Positions 16,302-24,608 of a DNA stretch of 64,000 nucleotides are shown piece by piece. The position numbers were made by a program, and so were the translations under genes. Below the pieces are notes generated by a model, which worked only from the letters and a program-made list of their open reading frames with translations, was not told the origin of the DNA and did no database searches. How positions within the stretch are numbered: position 1 is the stretch's first letter; the number at the start of each line of letters is the position of its first letter. Source of the stretch: Burkholderia cepacia ATCC 25416 (lineage in GTDB: Bacteria > Pseudomonadota > Gammaproteobacteria > Burkholderiales > Burkholderiaceae); contig NZ_CP012982.1 of NCBI RefSeq assembly GCF_001411495.1, forward strand, positions 2,046,001 through 2,110,000. The letters are read 5' to 3'.

Positions 16302-17726
16302 TCAGTACTTCATGACGACGAGGCGCGTCTGCGTGAATTCGAGCATCCCGTGCTTGCCGTCGTCGCCGCCGAGGCCCGAACGTTTCCAGCCGGCATGGAA
16401 GCCCTGGTACGGATCGGCCGGCGTGCGGTTCACGTACAGCTCGCCGGCTTCGATCGCGTTCGCGACGGTCATCGCGGTGCGGTAGCGCTCGGTGTAGAGC
16501 ACCGACGACAGGCCGAACTGGTGGTCGTTCGCCTGCGCGATCGCTTCGTCGATCGTCGCGTAGCGCAGCACCGGCATGATCGGGCCGAAGGTCTCCTCCT
16601 GCACGATCTCCATGTCCTGCCGCACGCCGGTGAGCAGCGTGGCCGGGTAGAAGAAGCCGGGGCCGTCGGGGATCGCGCCGCCGGTTTCGAGCGTCGCGCC
16701 TGCCGCGATCGCACGTTCGACCATCCCGTGGATGTGCGCGCGTGCCGATCCGCTGACGAGCGGGCCCATACGGGTGGCGTCTTCCGCCCGGTCGCCGATG
16801 CGCACGGCCGCCATCTTCTCCTTCAGCAGTGCGACGAAACGGTCGTGCACGCTGTCGTGTACATACACGCGCTCGATCGCCGTGCAGAGCTGGCCGCAAT
16901 GGGTCGTCTTCGACGCGACGAGCGCGGCGGCCGCGCGTTCGAGATCGGCGTCGGGCTCGATGATCGCGGGCGTCTTGCCGCCGAGTTCGAGCGACGGCTT
17001 CGCGATGTTCGCCTTGCAGTAATCGAGCACCTTGCGGCCCGCGTTCACGCTGCCGGTCAGCGTGATCATCCCGACTGCCGGGTGCGTGCACAGCGCTTCG
17101 GCCGTCGCGTGATCCATCGTCAGAATGTTGACGACGCCCGGCGGGAAGCCCGCATCGTCGGCCGCCTTCGCGATCTCGAACGCGGATACCGGCGTGTGGT
17201 TGCTCGGCCGCACGACCACGGTGTTGCCGGCGATCAGCGCGGGCGCGACCTTGCGCAGCAGCGTGTAGACGGGATAGTTGAACGGGATCAGGCACGCGAC
17301 GACGCCGATCGGCTCGCGCTGCAGGAACAGGTTCTCGTCGGGCGTGTCGCTCGGGATGATCTCGCCCTCGATCCGGCGTGCCCACTCGGCGTGATAGCGC
17401 GTGATCTGGCCCGCGTAGACGGCTTCGTTCGACGCGTCCTCGACGCTCTTGCCGGATTCCTGCGCGAGCGCCGCGCCGATCTCGGGCGCACGCGCGGTCA
17501 GCGCGTCGGCGAAGCGGTGCAGGTACGCGGCGCGCTCTGCGCTCGGCAGCTTGCGCCACGCCTTCTGCGCGGCGGCCGCGGCGTCGACGGCGGCGAGTGC
17601 GTCGGCCGGCGTCGTGGCCGGCACGCGCGCGAACGGCGCTTCGGTGGCGGGATTGTGGACGACGATGAACGCGTCGCTTTCCGGGGCGACGAAACGGCCG
17701 TTCACGTAATTGCGTTCGGTGCGCAT
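16302..17726 (-). CDS. NAD-dependent aldehyde dehydrogenase, AldA (lactaldehyde/glycolaldehyde) type
   Basis: 474 residues from ATG 17726 (GGAGGAG seven bases before). Oxidises small aldehydes to acids. Catalytic Cys in GQLCTAIERVYVHD, Glu in LELGGKTPAIIE, and Gly motif TLTGSVNAGRKV. The C-terminal stretch QGFHAGWKRSGLGGDDGKHGMLEFTQTRLVVMKY is very like that of E. coli AldA, as are AEWARRIEGEIIPSDTPDENLFL and the overall length. It heads the operon with the MFS, enolase-superfamily and GMC genes; a GMC alcohol oxidation followed by this enzyme would give the acid. Frame extension upstream of 17726 has no start support. Confidence 0.87.
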   Translation of the reverse strand: MRTERNYVNGRFVAPESDAFIVVHNPATEAPFARVPATTPADALAAVDAAAAAQKAWRKLPSAERAAYLHRFADALTARAPEIGAALAQESGKSVEDASNEAVYAGQITRYHAEWARRIEGEIIPSDTPDENLFLQREPIGVVACLIPFNYPVYTLLRKVAPALIAGNTVVVRPSNHTPVSAFEIAKAADDAGFPPGVVNILTMDHATAEALCTHPAVGMITLTGSVNAGRKVLDYCKANIAKPSLELGGKTPAIIEPDADLERAAAALVASKTTHCGQLCTAIERVYVHDSVHDRFVALLKEKMAAVRIGDRAEDATRMGPLVSGSARAHIHGMVERAIAAGATLETGGAIPDGPGFFYPATLLTGVRQDMEIVQEETFGPIMPVLRYATIDEAIAQANDHQFGLSSVLYTERYRTAMTVANAIEAGELYVNRTPADPYQGFHAGWKRSGLGGDDGKHGMLEFTQTRLVVMKY

Positions 17727-18058
17727 GAAGTGACTCCTCCGATGAATGCAGGCGGATCGCTTCGGGTGGCGACACGCGCGGCACGGGACAGAGGCCATTC
17801 TCTTCATGCGTTTAGCGCACGACAAACGACTTATTTTCGTGCCGGGCATGAGAAAAACGCACGTTACTCGGACTGTCGGCCGGAATCGCCCGTCCGGCAA
17901 GGCTGCCGTGGCGCGAGCCGGGGGAACGGACGCGGGGCGGGCGGTGGCCGGGCCGCATTTTCAGACGGGGCAGAGTGCGGACGGGCGTGGAAACCGGTAA
18001 GGTGTCGCCCGCGCGTGCCGGTCGACGGCGCTCGCGGTCGGTCGGGGCGGGGGGGCTG
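17727..18058. promoter_or_regulatory. upstream region of the aldA-type operon
   Basis: 332 bases between the operon's first start and the end of a LysR gene. The stretch 17805-17870 is AT-richer than the surroundings and is the likely promoter. No perfect palindrome longer than 6 bp was found by eye, and no coding frame is convincing. Confidence 0.35.
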
Positions 18059-18997
18059 CTAGGCCAGCGGCACTTGCGGAAGCGGCGACGACGGTTCGAG
18101 GTGGCGCTTCGCGAGCCACACTTCCTGCTGCAGCCAGTCGCGGAACTGGACGATGTGCGGCAGGTTCGTCTGTTCGGGCCGCGTGACGAACCAGTACGAC
18201 TGATGGCCGTCGACGTGCACGTTGAGCACCTGCATCAGTTGCCCGGTCGCCAGCTCGCGCGCGACCATGTGGCGATCGGCGATCGTGATCCCGAGGCCGT
18301 CGATCGCCGCGCGGATCGCGTGGTCGAGCAGGTCGAATTCGTAGCCGCCGCGCGTGTCGACGTCGGCGATGCCGGCGGCCTTCAGCCAGTGCTGCCAGGT
18401 CAGGTAGCGCTGGTCGTCGGTGGCGAGCACGTGCAGCAGCGTGAAGCGGTTCAGGTCGATCGGCGCGCCGTCCTGTCGCAGCCGCGCATACAGCGCCGGT
18501 GCGCAGACGGCGATATGCTGCTCCTGCATCAGCGGTGCGTTGTCGAAGCCGTCCCATTCGCCGTCGCCGAACCGGATCGCGCAGTCGAGCACGCGCGATT
18601 CGCCGAGACTGTCGTGAATGCGGGTCGTGAGGCTCAGCTCGAATTCGGGATGCGCGTCGCGCAGCCGGCCGAGCCGCGGCATCAGCCAGCGCGCGGCGAA
18701 GGTGGGCGGCACGTTCGCGCGCAGGCGGTTCAGATGGGTTTTTTCCTGCAGGCTGCGTACGGTCAGCTCGATCTTGTCGAACGATTGCTGCAGCGCGCGC
18801 AGCAGCACGCGGCCGGCCGCCGTCAGTTCGAGCTGGTGATGGCGCCGCTCGAGCAGGGTTTCGCCGAGCTGGCCTTCGAGCTGGCGAACCTGGCGGCTCA
18901 CCGCGCTCTGCGTTACGTTGAGCAGTTCGGCCGCGCGCGTGAAGCTGCCGGTGCGGCCGGCCATCTCGAAGGCTTTCAGCGCGTTCAGCGCCGGCAT
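18059..18997 (-). CDS. LysR family regulator, GcvA-like
   Basis: 312 residues from ATG 18997; the much longer open frame upstream runs through intergenic DNA with tandem repeats. The N terminus PALNALKAFEMAGRTGSFTRAAELLNVTQSAVSRQVRQLE is the winged helix-turn-helix of the GcvA subgroup; the effector domain starts near residue 90 (LRANVPPTFAARWLMPRLGRLRDAHPEFELSL). It follows the aldA-type operon in the same orientation, ends 332 bases before it, and stands back to back with another GcvA-like gene at 19237. Either may control the operon. Confidence 0.88.
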   Translation of the reverse strand: MPALNALKAFEMAGRTGSFTRAAELLNVTQSAVSRQVRQLEGQLGETLLERRHHQLELTAAGRVLLRALQQSFDKIELTVRSLQEKTHLNRLRANVPPTFAARWLMPRLGRLRDAHPEFELSLTTRIHDSLGESRVLDCAIRFGDGEWDGFDNAPLMQEQHIAVCAPALYARLRQDGAPIDLNRFTLLHVLATDDQRYLTWQHWLKAAGIADVDTRGGYEFDLLDHAIRAAIDGLGITIADRHMVARELATGQLMQVLNVHVDGHQSYWFVTRPEQTNLPHIVQFRDWLQQEVWLAKRHLEPSSPLPQVPLA

Positions 18998-19189
18998 CTT
19001 GCGTCTCACGGGGCGGTGTCGTGTTTGGTGCGGGATGCTTATTGTAGGCGGGCGGCGCGGGCGCGGGGACGATGAATGGAGGCGAAGGAGAGTGCGGGTC
19101 CTCGGGGTTTTTACGGCGCGGCGGCTGGCGCGCAGGGTTGCGATCAGGCGGCCCGCAGGATGGACGGCGGTGACGGCCGGCAACAGCAC

Positions 19190-19225
19190 GAACGACGTGA
19201 ACGATACGAACGATACGAACGAAAG
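19190..19225 (+). repeat. 9-bp tandem repeat, four copies
   Basis: Units at 19190, 19199, 19208 and 19217 read GAACGACGT, GAACGATAC, GAACGATAC and GAACGAAAG. The last unit leads straight into the ribosome binding region of the LysR gene starting at 19237, so a change in copy number would alter promoter-to-start distance. Confidence 0.65.
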
Positions 19226-19236
19226 GGACACACATC

Positions 19237-20112
19237 ATGCGACGCCTGCCATCGTTGATCGCGCTGCGATTTTTCGAGGAGACCGCGCGTCACCTGAGCT
19301 TCAACCGTGCGGCGGTTTCGCTGTGCGTGACCCAGGGGGCGGTGAGCCGGCAGATCCGGCTGCTCGAGGAAGCGCTCGGCGCGCGGCTGTTCGAGCGCGA
19401 TCACAAGGGCGTGCGCCTGACCGAGGCCGGCGAGCGCTTGCTGCCGTTCATCGGGCAGGCGTTCGACACGATCGAGCGCGGCGTCGACGAAGTCGTCGCC
19501 ACGCGGCCGGGTGCGAAGCGGCGCCTGACGGTGTCGCTGCCGCCGACGTTCGCGACGCAGTGGTTTTCGCCGCGGCTCGGCACGCTCGCGGAGACGCTGC
19601 CCGACGTCGAGCTGTCGATCCGCACCGAGCCGGCCGACGATTGCCATTGCCACATCCGCTTCGGGCGCGCGGCGCGCACGGGGATGCAGTCGGAGCTGCT
19701 GATGATGGAGCGGCATGCGCTCGTCGGTGCGCCGCGTTATCGCGGCGATGCGCTCGACGTGCTGCTCGGCCGGTTGCCGTCGCTGCATGTGCTGCACGAA
19801 GGCAAGCGCCTGACGCTGTGGGCCGACTGGTGCGAGCAGGCGGGCGTGCCGGTGGCGCGGATCGGCGACGGCATCGAGTTTTCCACGCTCGAACAGGCGA
19901 TCCGCGCAGCGCGCAAGGGGGCGGGGCTCGCGGTGGTCGACCTGAACATGATCGAGGAGGAGATCGCCGAAGGCAGCCTCGTGCGGCTGTCGCCGGTGCA
20001 GCCGATCGGGCCGTTCGGCTATTGGCTCGATGTCGAGCCGGAGAGTGTCGCGGTCGAGCACGTGCTTGCGTTTGCCGCGTGGGTGAGGGAGCAGGTGGGG
20101 CGGAAGGGGTAG
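19237..20112 (+). CDS. LysR family regulator, GcvA-like
   Basis: 291 residues, ATG start with AAAGGG upstream. Helix-turn-helix in RFFEETARHLSFNRAAVSLCVTQGAVSRQIRLLEEALGARLFERDH; effector domain LTVSLPPTFATQWFSPRLGTLAETLPDVELSI. The GcvA-type pattern is shared with the divergent gene at 18059-18997, and the pair looks like an old duplication with 239 bases between the starts. No enzyme gene is directly downstream, so it may regulate the aldA-type operon, the divergent regulator, or distant genes. Confidence 0.88.
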   Translation: MRRLPSLIALRFFEETARHLSFNRAAVSLCVTQGAVSRQIRLLEEALGARLFERDHKGVRLTEAGERLLPFIGQAFDTIERGVDEVVATRPGAKRRLTVSLPPTFATQWFSPRLGTLAETLPDVELSIRTEPADDCHCHIRFGRAARTGMQSELLMMERHALVGAPRYRGDALDVLLGRLPSLHVLHEGKRLTLWADWCEQAGVPVARIGDGIEFSTLEQAIRAARKGAGLAVVDLNMIEEEIAEGSLVRLSPVQPIGPFGYWLDVEPESVAVEHVLAFAAWVREQVGRKG

Positions 20113-20278
20113 GGGGCGACTGTGGGACGCGGCTGATCGGAATGTGGGAAAAATCGGATCGGTCCGCGCCGGTCGCACACCGCTTCCAACTTTGGTGTCC
20201 GTTAAAGATCGTTACCAACGGGAGACCTGTACGCTCGATGTCGAGCCGAGCCAGACGGCTTCTTCCCGTCGTTGCCGG

Positions 20279-20632
20279 CTACGCGTCGGGGTCGTGTCCG
20301 AAGTGCATGAGTGTCTCTCGGCGGCCGCTGGCTTCGATTTCGGCGATCGATTCGACTGGCAACTGGCACTTGGAGAGATCGATACGCCCGACGTTGAAGA
20401 CGGCGCGTCGAGGCGGGGATGCCGGCATGTCGGCCGGTCGTATGTCATGCCCGGTGACGGACTGGCGCATGACGCGCGCCAGGCTTCGATGGAGTTCGTT
20501 TGCGACGAGCGTATCGAGGAGTTGCCTGGCTTCGGAGACGAGAGCAAGGCGATGCCGGTTCGCCGGCCGGCCCCGCTTTGCCATGGCGCGCGCGATCCGG
20601 AATCCGGCAATGGGCGTGTGCTTTGCGTTCAT
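20279..20632 (-). CDS. hypothetical protein, second gene of an overlapping pair
   Basis: 117 residues, ATG 20632 overlapping the preceding gene's TGA as ATGA, so the two are translationally coupled. Rich in Arg in the first 60 residues (MAKRGRPANRHRLALVSEARQLLDTLVANELHRSLARVMRQ, probably helical), then a proline-containing middle and an acidic C terminus (SIAEIEASGRRETLMHFGHDPDA). No membrane segment or signal peptide. I do not recognise a family. Lower GC than the flanking LysR gene. The small size and coupling fit an immunity, antitoxin or adaptor role, but nothing proves it. Confidence 0.6.
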   Translation of the reverse strand: MNAKHTPIAGFRIARAMAKRGRPANRHRLALVSEARQLLDTLVANELHRSLARVMRQSVTGHDIRPADMPASPPRRAVFNVGRIDLSKCQLPVESIAEIEASGRRETLMHFGHDPDA

Positions 20633-21354
20633 TCGTAAATCCCCTTTTCGATCAGGTATCTTTGCAGCGCCTGCGCCGATGTGCCGTGCGGTGCGACGTC
20701 GAATGACATCCAGCGATGTGATCCCGCCACACGCCAGAAATCTCGCCCGAATCGTGTGGCATAGAGCGCACGCAGCGACCGGAGCGATCCGTCGGCAAGA
20801 CCGGCCGGGCGCCCCTGGAAATACTGGAACAACGCTGCTTCATCGCTGCACTTGTCGGGAATGGGCGCGTCGAAACCGAACCGTGGCCATGCGTAGTATC
20901 CGAGTAGCCGGCGCCCGCCCGGTTTGGGCGCGGCCTTCCGGCCCCCCGCTGCGAATGCAATGATTCGGCTGATGCCCAACGTATCAGATGCCCTGACGAT
21001 GCGCCACAGCATCGCCGCGCCGAGTCCCGCGATTGCGTTGTCGACGAGATCGATCGTCTTGAGTTCAAGTAGGGATGTGTCCGATTCTCGACGCACCGAT
21101 ACGCGGTTTTCGGATCGGATCCAGGTGGTGTTCGTGACCGAGAGCGTCAACCAGCCTCTGCTGTCGAGATAGGCTTGAATCTCCGATCCGGTGGGCGCGC
21201 CGCACAACGAAACCAGCAACGCGTCGGGAACGTGACCGTCCACACCCAGCAACGCGGAAATATCGAGGCCGTTTCGTTCGACCGCGAGCCGGTCGTCGAA
21301 GTACGTCGTCTCGTACGGCAGGACATGACTGAGGTCGACAAGGCGGGCGTGCAT
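20629..21354 (-). CDS. hypothetical protein, first gene of an overlapping pair
   Basis: 241 residues, ATG 21354. A soluble mixed alpha/beta protein: beta-rich first half (GWLTLSVTNTTWIRSENRVSVRRESDTSLLELKTIDLVDNAIAGLG), central helix-strand unit SRIIAFAAGGRKAAPKPGGRRLLGYYAWPRFGFDAPIP, and an aromatic-rich C terminus (RFGRDFWRVAGSHRWMSFDV). The central segment faintly recalls an acetyltransferase-like fold, but the match is too weak to name. No signal peptide. GC content is lower than in the neighbours, hinting at transfer. Coupled to the 117-residue gene. Confidence 0.6.
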   Translation of the reverse strand: MHARLVDLSHVLPYETTYFDDRLAVERNGLDISALLGVDGHVPDALLVSLCGAPTGSEIQAYLDSRGWLTLSVTNTTWIRSENRVSVRRESDTSLLELKTIDLVDNAIAGLGAAMLWRIVRASDTLGISRIIAFAAGGRKAAPKPGGRRLLGYYAWPRFGFDAPIPDKCSDEAALFQYFQGRPAGLADGSLRSLRALYATRFGRDFWRVAGSHRWMSFDVAPHGTSAQALQRYLIEKGIYE

Positions 21355-21460
21355 GGTTGCGGTCGAAAATCGGAAACCCCCAGCCTATCGCCGCGAATCC
21401 GCCGCGCCGAGTCCGCCGAACGGCCAACCACGAGGCGGAACGCCTGCCGTCCCGCCCGCC

Positions 21461-22195
21461 TTACGACCAGTCGAACGTCAGCAGCGCCACGCGGCTGACC
21501 GGTTCGTAAAACAGGAGAATCCAGTCGGCGCCCGCCGCGCGATATTCCCATCCAGTCACGCCGGCAACGAAGCGAAAGCGCGCCCCGTCGGGGCCGATCG
21601 GCCGGATGTCGTCCGGATCGCTGTCGTCGACCGGGAAATCCGAGGTGCCCGACCAGTTGCCCCAGCCGACCGATCCGCCAAGCTGGTCGACGAGATTGCA
21701 CGGCTTTTCCTGGCTGAAATCGCGCTCGGCCGGCGCGTACTGGTTCGACGAGTAGAGCACGCCGTATTCGGCGAACCGCTTGCGTGCGGTTTCGATGCTG
21801 GCCTGTTGTTCGGCGTAATGCGCCTCCAGTTCCTTGCGATAGCCTGCGTCACGCGGGTCGGGCGGGTTTTCCAGATAGAAGTAGCGCCGGTCGCCGAGCA
21901 GCGTGTAGCGGTTGTCGTCGTCGAGCCGGAACCCGATCCAGTTCGCGCGAAGATAGTCGTTGTGGTACGCGGCCGTGTCCTGCCCGACGAGCCCGTCATA
22001 AGGTTCGACCGGGCTGAGCAGGTGGATCCAGCCCTGCCACGACGGATCGACCGTCGACAGGTCGATCGACACGAGCGGATGCAGATGGCGCGCGAGTGCG
22101 GCATCGGCCTCGGCAAAGACGTCGGTGTCCGACGGGTAGACCTTCAGGCCGGGTTGTGGCGTGACGATGTCTTCAATCATGATCGGTGTTCGCAT
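21461..22195 (-). CDS. hypothetical protein, acidic, unknown function
   Basis: 244 residues from ATG 22195 (an alternative ATG lies 15 bases downstream). Very rich in Asp, Tyr and Trp: TDVFAEADAALARHLHPLVSIDLSTVDPSWQGWIHLLSPVEPYDGLVG, a helix-rich centre (AEQQASIETARKRFAEYGVLYSSNQYAPAER), and a C terminus reading GWGNWSGTSDFPVDD. No signal peptide or membrane helix. Acidic cytoplasmic proteins of this look are often immunity proteins of polymorphic toxins, but this is only a resemblance. It lies 106 bases upstream of the 241-residue gene in the same orientation and next to parDE. Confidence 0.65.
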   Translation of the reverse strand: MRTPIMIEDIVTPQPGLKVYPSDTDVFAEADAALARHLHPLVSIDLSTVDPSWQGWIHLLSPVEPYDGLVGQDTAAYHNDYLRANWIGFRLDDDNRYTLLGDRRYFYLENPPDPRDAGYRKELEAHYAEQQASIETARKRFAEYGVLYSSNQYAPAERDFSQEKPCNLVDQLGGSVGWGNWSGTSDFPVDDSDPDDIRPIGPDGARFRFVAGVTGWEYRAAGADWILLFYEPVSRVALLTFDWS

Positions 22196-22338
22196 GGTGG
22201 GCGTTCGGCAAGGCTACACGAGTGAAGGCGAAACCCGGGTGAATGCCGGCACCGCCGCGGCCTGCCTGAATCCCGTTTCGTCCATTCACCCGATCGGCCG
22301 TGAAAGTGTTCGCGCCGTTCCGTCCGGAGCGTGTCTTA

Positions 22339-22355
22339 TTGATAATAGTTGATAA
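22339..22355. promoter_or_regulatory. probable parDE operator/promoter with direct repeat
   Basis: TTGATAA occurs at 22339-22345 and 22349-22355, one turn apart, in an AT-rich patch 48-64 bases before the parD ATG. Antitoxins of this class repress their own operon through such repeats; the first TTGATA could also serve as a -35 box. Confidence 0.5.
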
Positions 22356-22402
22356 CCAAGGTACGCTCGGCGGATCGAATTCAATCCGGTCGGGAGGTCG
22401 AC

Positions 22403-22660
22403 ATGATCAGTGCGGAACTGGGCCAGCAACTGGAGGCTTACGTCGCGAAGCTGGTCGAATCGGGGCGCTACGGATCCAAGAGCGAAGTGCTGCGCGAAGG
22501 CGTGCGCCTGATCCAGGATCGCGAGGCGCAACTGAATGCGCTGGACGCGGTGATCGCGCGCAGCCTGGCCGATGCGGAAGCAGGACGCGGCGCCGAGGCG
22601 GCGGAAGTCTTCGACCGTCTCGAGGCGAAGTATCGGGCGCGGGCGGATCGGCAGGCCTGA
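22403..22660 (+). CDS. parD: ParD-like antitoxin, ribbon-helix-helix (CopG family)
   Basis: 85 residues from ATG 22403 with GGGAGG nine bases upstream; an upstream in-frame ATG has no binding site. The N-terminal half is the RHH DNA-binding fold (ISAELGQQLEAYVAKLVESGRYGSKSEVLREGVRLIQDRE) and the C-terminal half (LADAEAGRGAEAAEVFDRLEAKYRARADRQA) is the toxin-wrapping tail. It neutralises ParE and represses the operon. The toxin gene follows after two bases. Confidence 0.92.
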   Translation: MISAELGQQLEAYVAKLVESGRYGSKSEVLREGVRLIQDREAQLNALDAVIARSLADAEAGRGAEAAEVFDRLEAKYRARADRQA

Positions 22661-22662
22661 TC

Positions 22663-22956
22663 GTGCGCCTGTCCGATTTTGCGATTGACGAACTCGAAGC
22701 GGTCGCCGATGACATCGCACGCGACAACCCGCAACGCGCCGTGACGTTCGTGCGGGAGATTCGCGACAAGTGCATGAGTCTGGCCGCGATGCCGCTGGCG
22801 TTTCCGCTGGTGCCGCGCTTCGAGCGTCACGGCGTGCGGCACCGCGTGTACGGCAACTACCAGATCTTCTATCGGGTCGTCGGTGATCCGCCGGCGCGGA
22901 TCGACATTCTTCACATCTTGCACGGCGCGCGGGACTACGCGTCGATTCTGTTCTGA
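22663..22956 (+). CDS. parE: ParE-like toxin (RelE/ParE family)
   Basis: 97 residues from GTG 22663, two bases after the antitoxin stop. VRLSDFAIDELEAVADDIARDNPQRAVTFVREIRDKCMSLAAMPLAFPLVPRFERHGVRHRVYGNYQIFYRVVGD is the RelE/ParE fold, with the conserved Tyr-x-Ile-x-Tyr-Arg strand and C-terminal IDILHILHGARDY, typical of ParE toxins that poison DNA gyrase (others of the superfamily cleave mRNA). The family's HGxRD end is intact, so the toxin looks functional. Confidence 0.92.
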   Translation: MRLSDFAIDELEAVADDIARDNPQRAVTFVREIRDKCMSLAAMPLAFPLVPRFERHGVRHRVYGNYQIFYRVVGDPPARIDILHILHGARDYASILF

Positions 22957-22990
22957 ACGAACGCGCGCACCGCATCGCGTCCGGAATGCG

Positions 22991-23014
22991 CGAACCCGGC
23001 CACGGCCGGGTTCG
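22991..23014. terminator. 11-bp perfect inverted repeat between convergent genes
   Basis: CGAACCCGGCC (22991-23001) and its exact complement GGCCGGGTTCG (23004-23014) with two bases between. It lies between the convergent parE and MFS genes. No long T-run follows on either side, so termination may be bidirectional and weak, or rho-assisted. Confidence 0.5.
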
Positions 23015-23113
23015 TTCGAATCGCGATCGGCACCGCCGGTACGTATCGGCGGCGAGTCGAAGCGAAAGCACCGAGCGTGACGAAGCAGGCGGGCACGCCA
23101 CCCGCCTCCGTCG

Positions 23114-24487
23114 TCAATGCCCCGACGCCTCCTCCAGCGTCAGATGCTTCGTCTCCGGCGCCCACGCGATCGACACGATCATCCCCACCAGCAGCACGCC
23201 CGCGAGCGCGAACATCGTCGCGTGAAAGCCGAGCGTCGCGATGCCGGCAGGCAGCAGGAACGTGCCGATCGCCGAACCGAGCCGGCTGCACGCGATCGCG
23301 AGGCCCACGCCGCTCGCGCGGACTTCGGTCGGGAAGCACTCGGGCGGGAACACGCCGACGAGATTGCTGAACGCCGACATCGTCAGCGTGAAGATCGCGA
23401 ACGCGACGATCATCGCGGCGGCCGCCGCCGACGGCAGCACCGCGAGCGCGACGAGCGACGCACACGTCACCGCGAACGAGCCGATCAGGAAGCCGCGTCG
23501 CGACAGCCGGATCGTCAGCCCTATGCCGATCAGCGCGCCCAGCACGAGGAACGCGTTCAGCAGCAGGTCCGCACCGAAGCCTTCGGCGAGGCCGATCGTC
23601 TTCAGGATCGTCGGCAGGAACGTGTAGATCGCGAAATACGGAATCACGAGGCACACGAAGAACGCACAGTTGAAAATCGTGCGGCGGATCAGGTCACGCT
23701 GGAACAGCCGCGCGAAGCCGGCATTCGCCTGCGGTTCGGCCGAACCGTCGAGCATCACGTGCGGCCCGAAATGTTTCGCGACGATCGCGCGTGCTTCCTG
23801 CACGCGGCCCTTGCCGAGCAGCCAGCGCGGCGATTCGGGTGTACCGATCCGCAGGACCAGCACGATCAGCGCAGGCAAAGCAGCCGATGCGAGCAGCCAG
23901 CGCCATGCGTCGGGCGTGGCGTCGCCGTATGCGAGGCCGAGCACGTTCGCGGCGACATAGCCGATCGTCCAGATCACGCTGAACGAGCCGAGCAGCGTGC
24001 CGCGATGCTTGCGCGGCGAGAATTCGGCGAGGATCGCGTGGCCGACGGTGAAATCGCCGCCCATCCCGAAGCCGATCAGCACGCGCAGTACGCACAGTTC
24101 GAGCGGCGACGTGACGAAGAACTGCGCGAACGCGGCCGCCGTGATGATCACGAAGCTCGTCAGGAAAATCTTCTGGCGGCCCATCCGGTCGGACAGCCAG
24201 CCGAACACGAGGCTGCCGAGGAAGATGCCGATCAGCGCCGAGCTGCCGATCATCCCCATCCAGAACGCGTCGATCGGCATCTGCCTGCCGAGCGCGGCGA
24301 GTGCGTAGCCGATCGTGCCGAGCGTGTAGCCTTCGGTGAAATGTGCGCCGAACGTCAGGCCGGCGATCTTCACGTGGAAACGGTTGAGCGGCACGTCGTC
24401 GAGCGTGACGGGGCGGTGCGGCGCATCGGCGCCACGCGACAGCGGCAACGCGCGCGCGGTGCCGGATTGAACGTTGGCTTGGGTCAA
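23114..24487 (-). CDS. MFS transporter, sugar/aromatic-acid porter type
   Basis: 457 residues, twelve helices. GWLSDRMGRQKIF is the MFS loop-2/3 signature, RVLIGFGMGGDFTVGHAILAEFSPRKHRGTLLG the helix 4-5 pattern of the sugar porter/SV2-like branch, and PESPRWLLGKGR the post-helix-6 PESPR motif. Last gene of the fae-like operon, 121 bases after the aldehyde dehydrogenase, so it probably imports the pathway's substrate. ATG at 24487. Confidence 0.88.
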   Translation of the reverse strand: MTQANVQSGTARALPLSRGADAPHRPVTLDDVPLNRFHVKIAGLTFGAHFTEGYTLGTIGYALAALGRQMPIDAFWMGMIGSSALIGIFLGSLVFGWLSDRMGRQKIFLTSFVIITAAAFAQFFVTSPLELCVLRVLIGFGMGGDFTVGHAILAEFSPRKHRGTLLGSFSVIWTIGYVAANVLGLAYGDATPDAWRWLLASAALPALIVLVLRIGTPESPRWLLGKGRVQEARAIVAKHFGPHVMLDGSAEPQANAGFARLFQRDLIRRTIFNCAFFVCLVIPYFAIYTFLPTILKTIGLAEGFGADLLLNAFLVLGALIGIGLTIRLSRRGFLIGSFAVTCASLVALAVLPSAAAAAMIVAFAIFTLTMSAFSNLVGVFPPECFPTEVRASGVGLAIACSRLGSAIGTFLLPAGIATLGFHATMFALAGVLLVGMIVSIAWAPETKHLTLEEASGH

Positions 24488-24608
24488 GCTGCCTCCTGGA
24501 TCGTTATCTGGCGCGCGGCGGCGCGCGCAGGCGGCGCTGCGCCGCGAGCGCCGTGCAAGGCGCCGCGCGGCCGGGCGGCGCGCGGCGCGGGTCGACCGCG
24601 GGGAGCGG

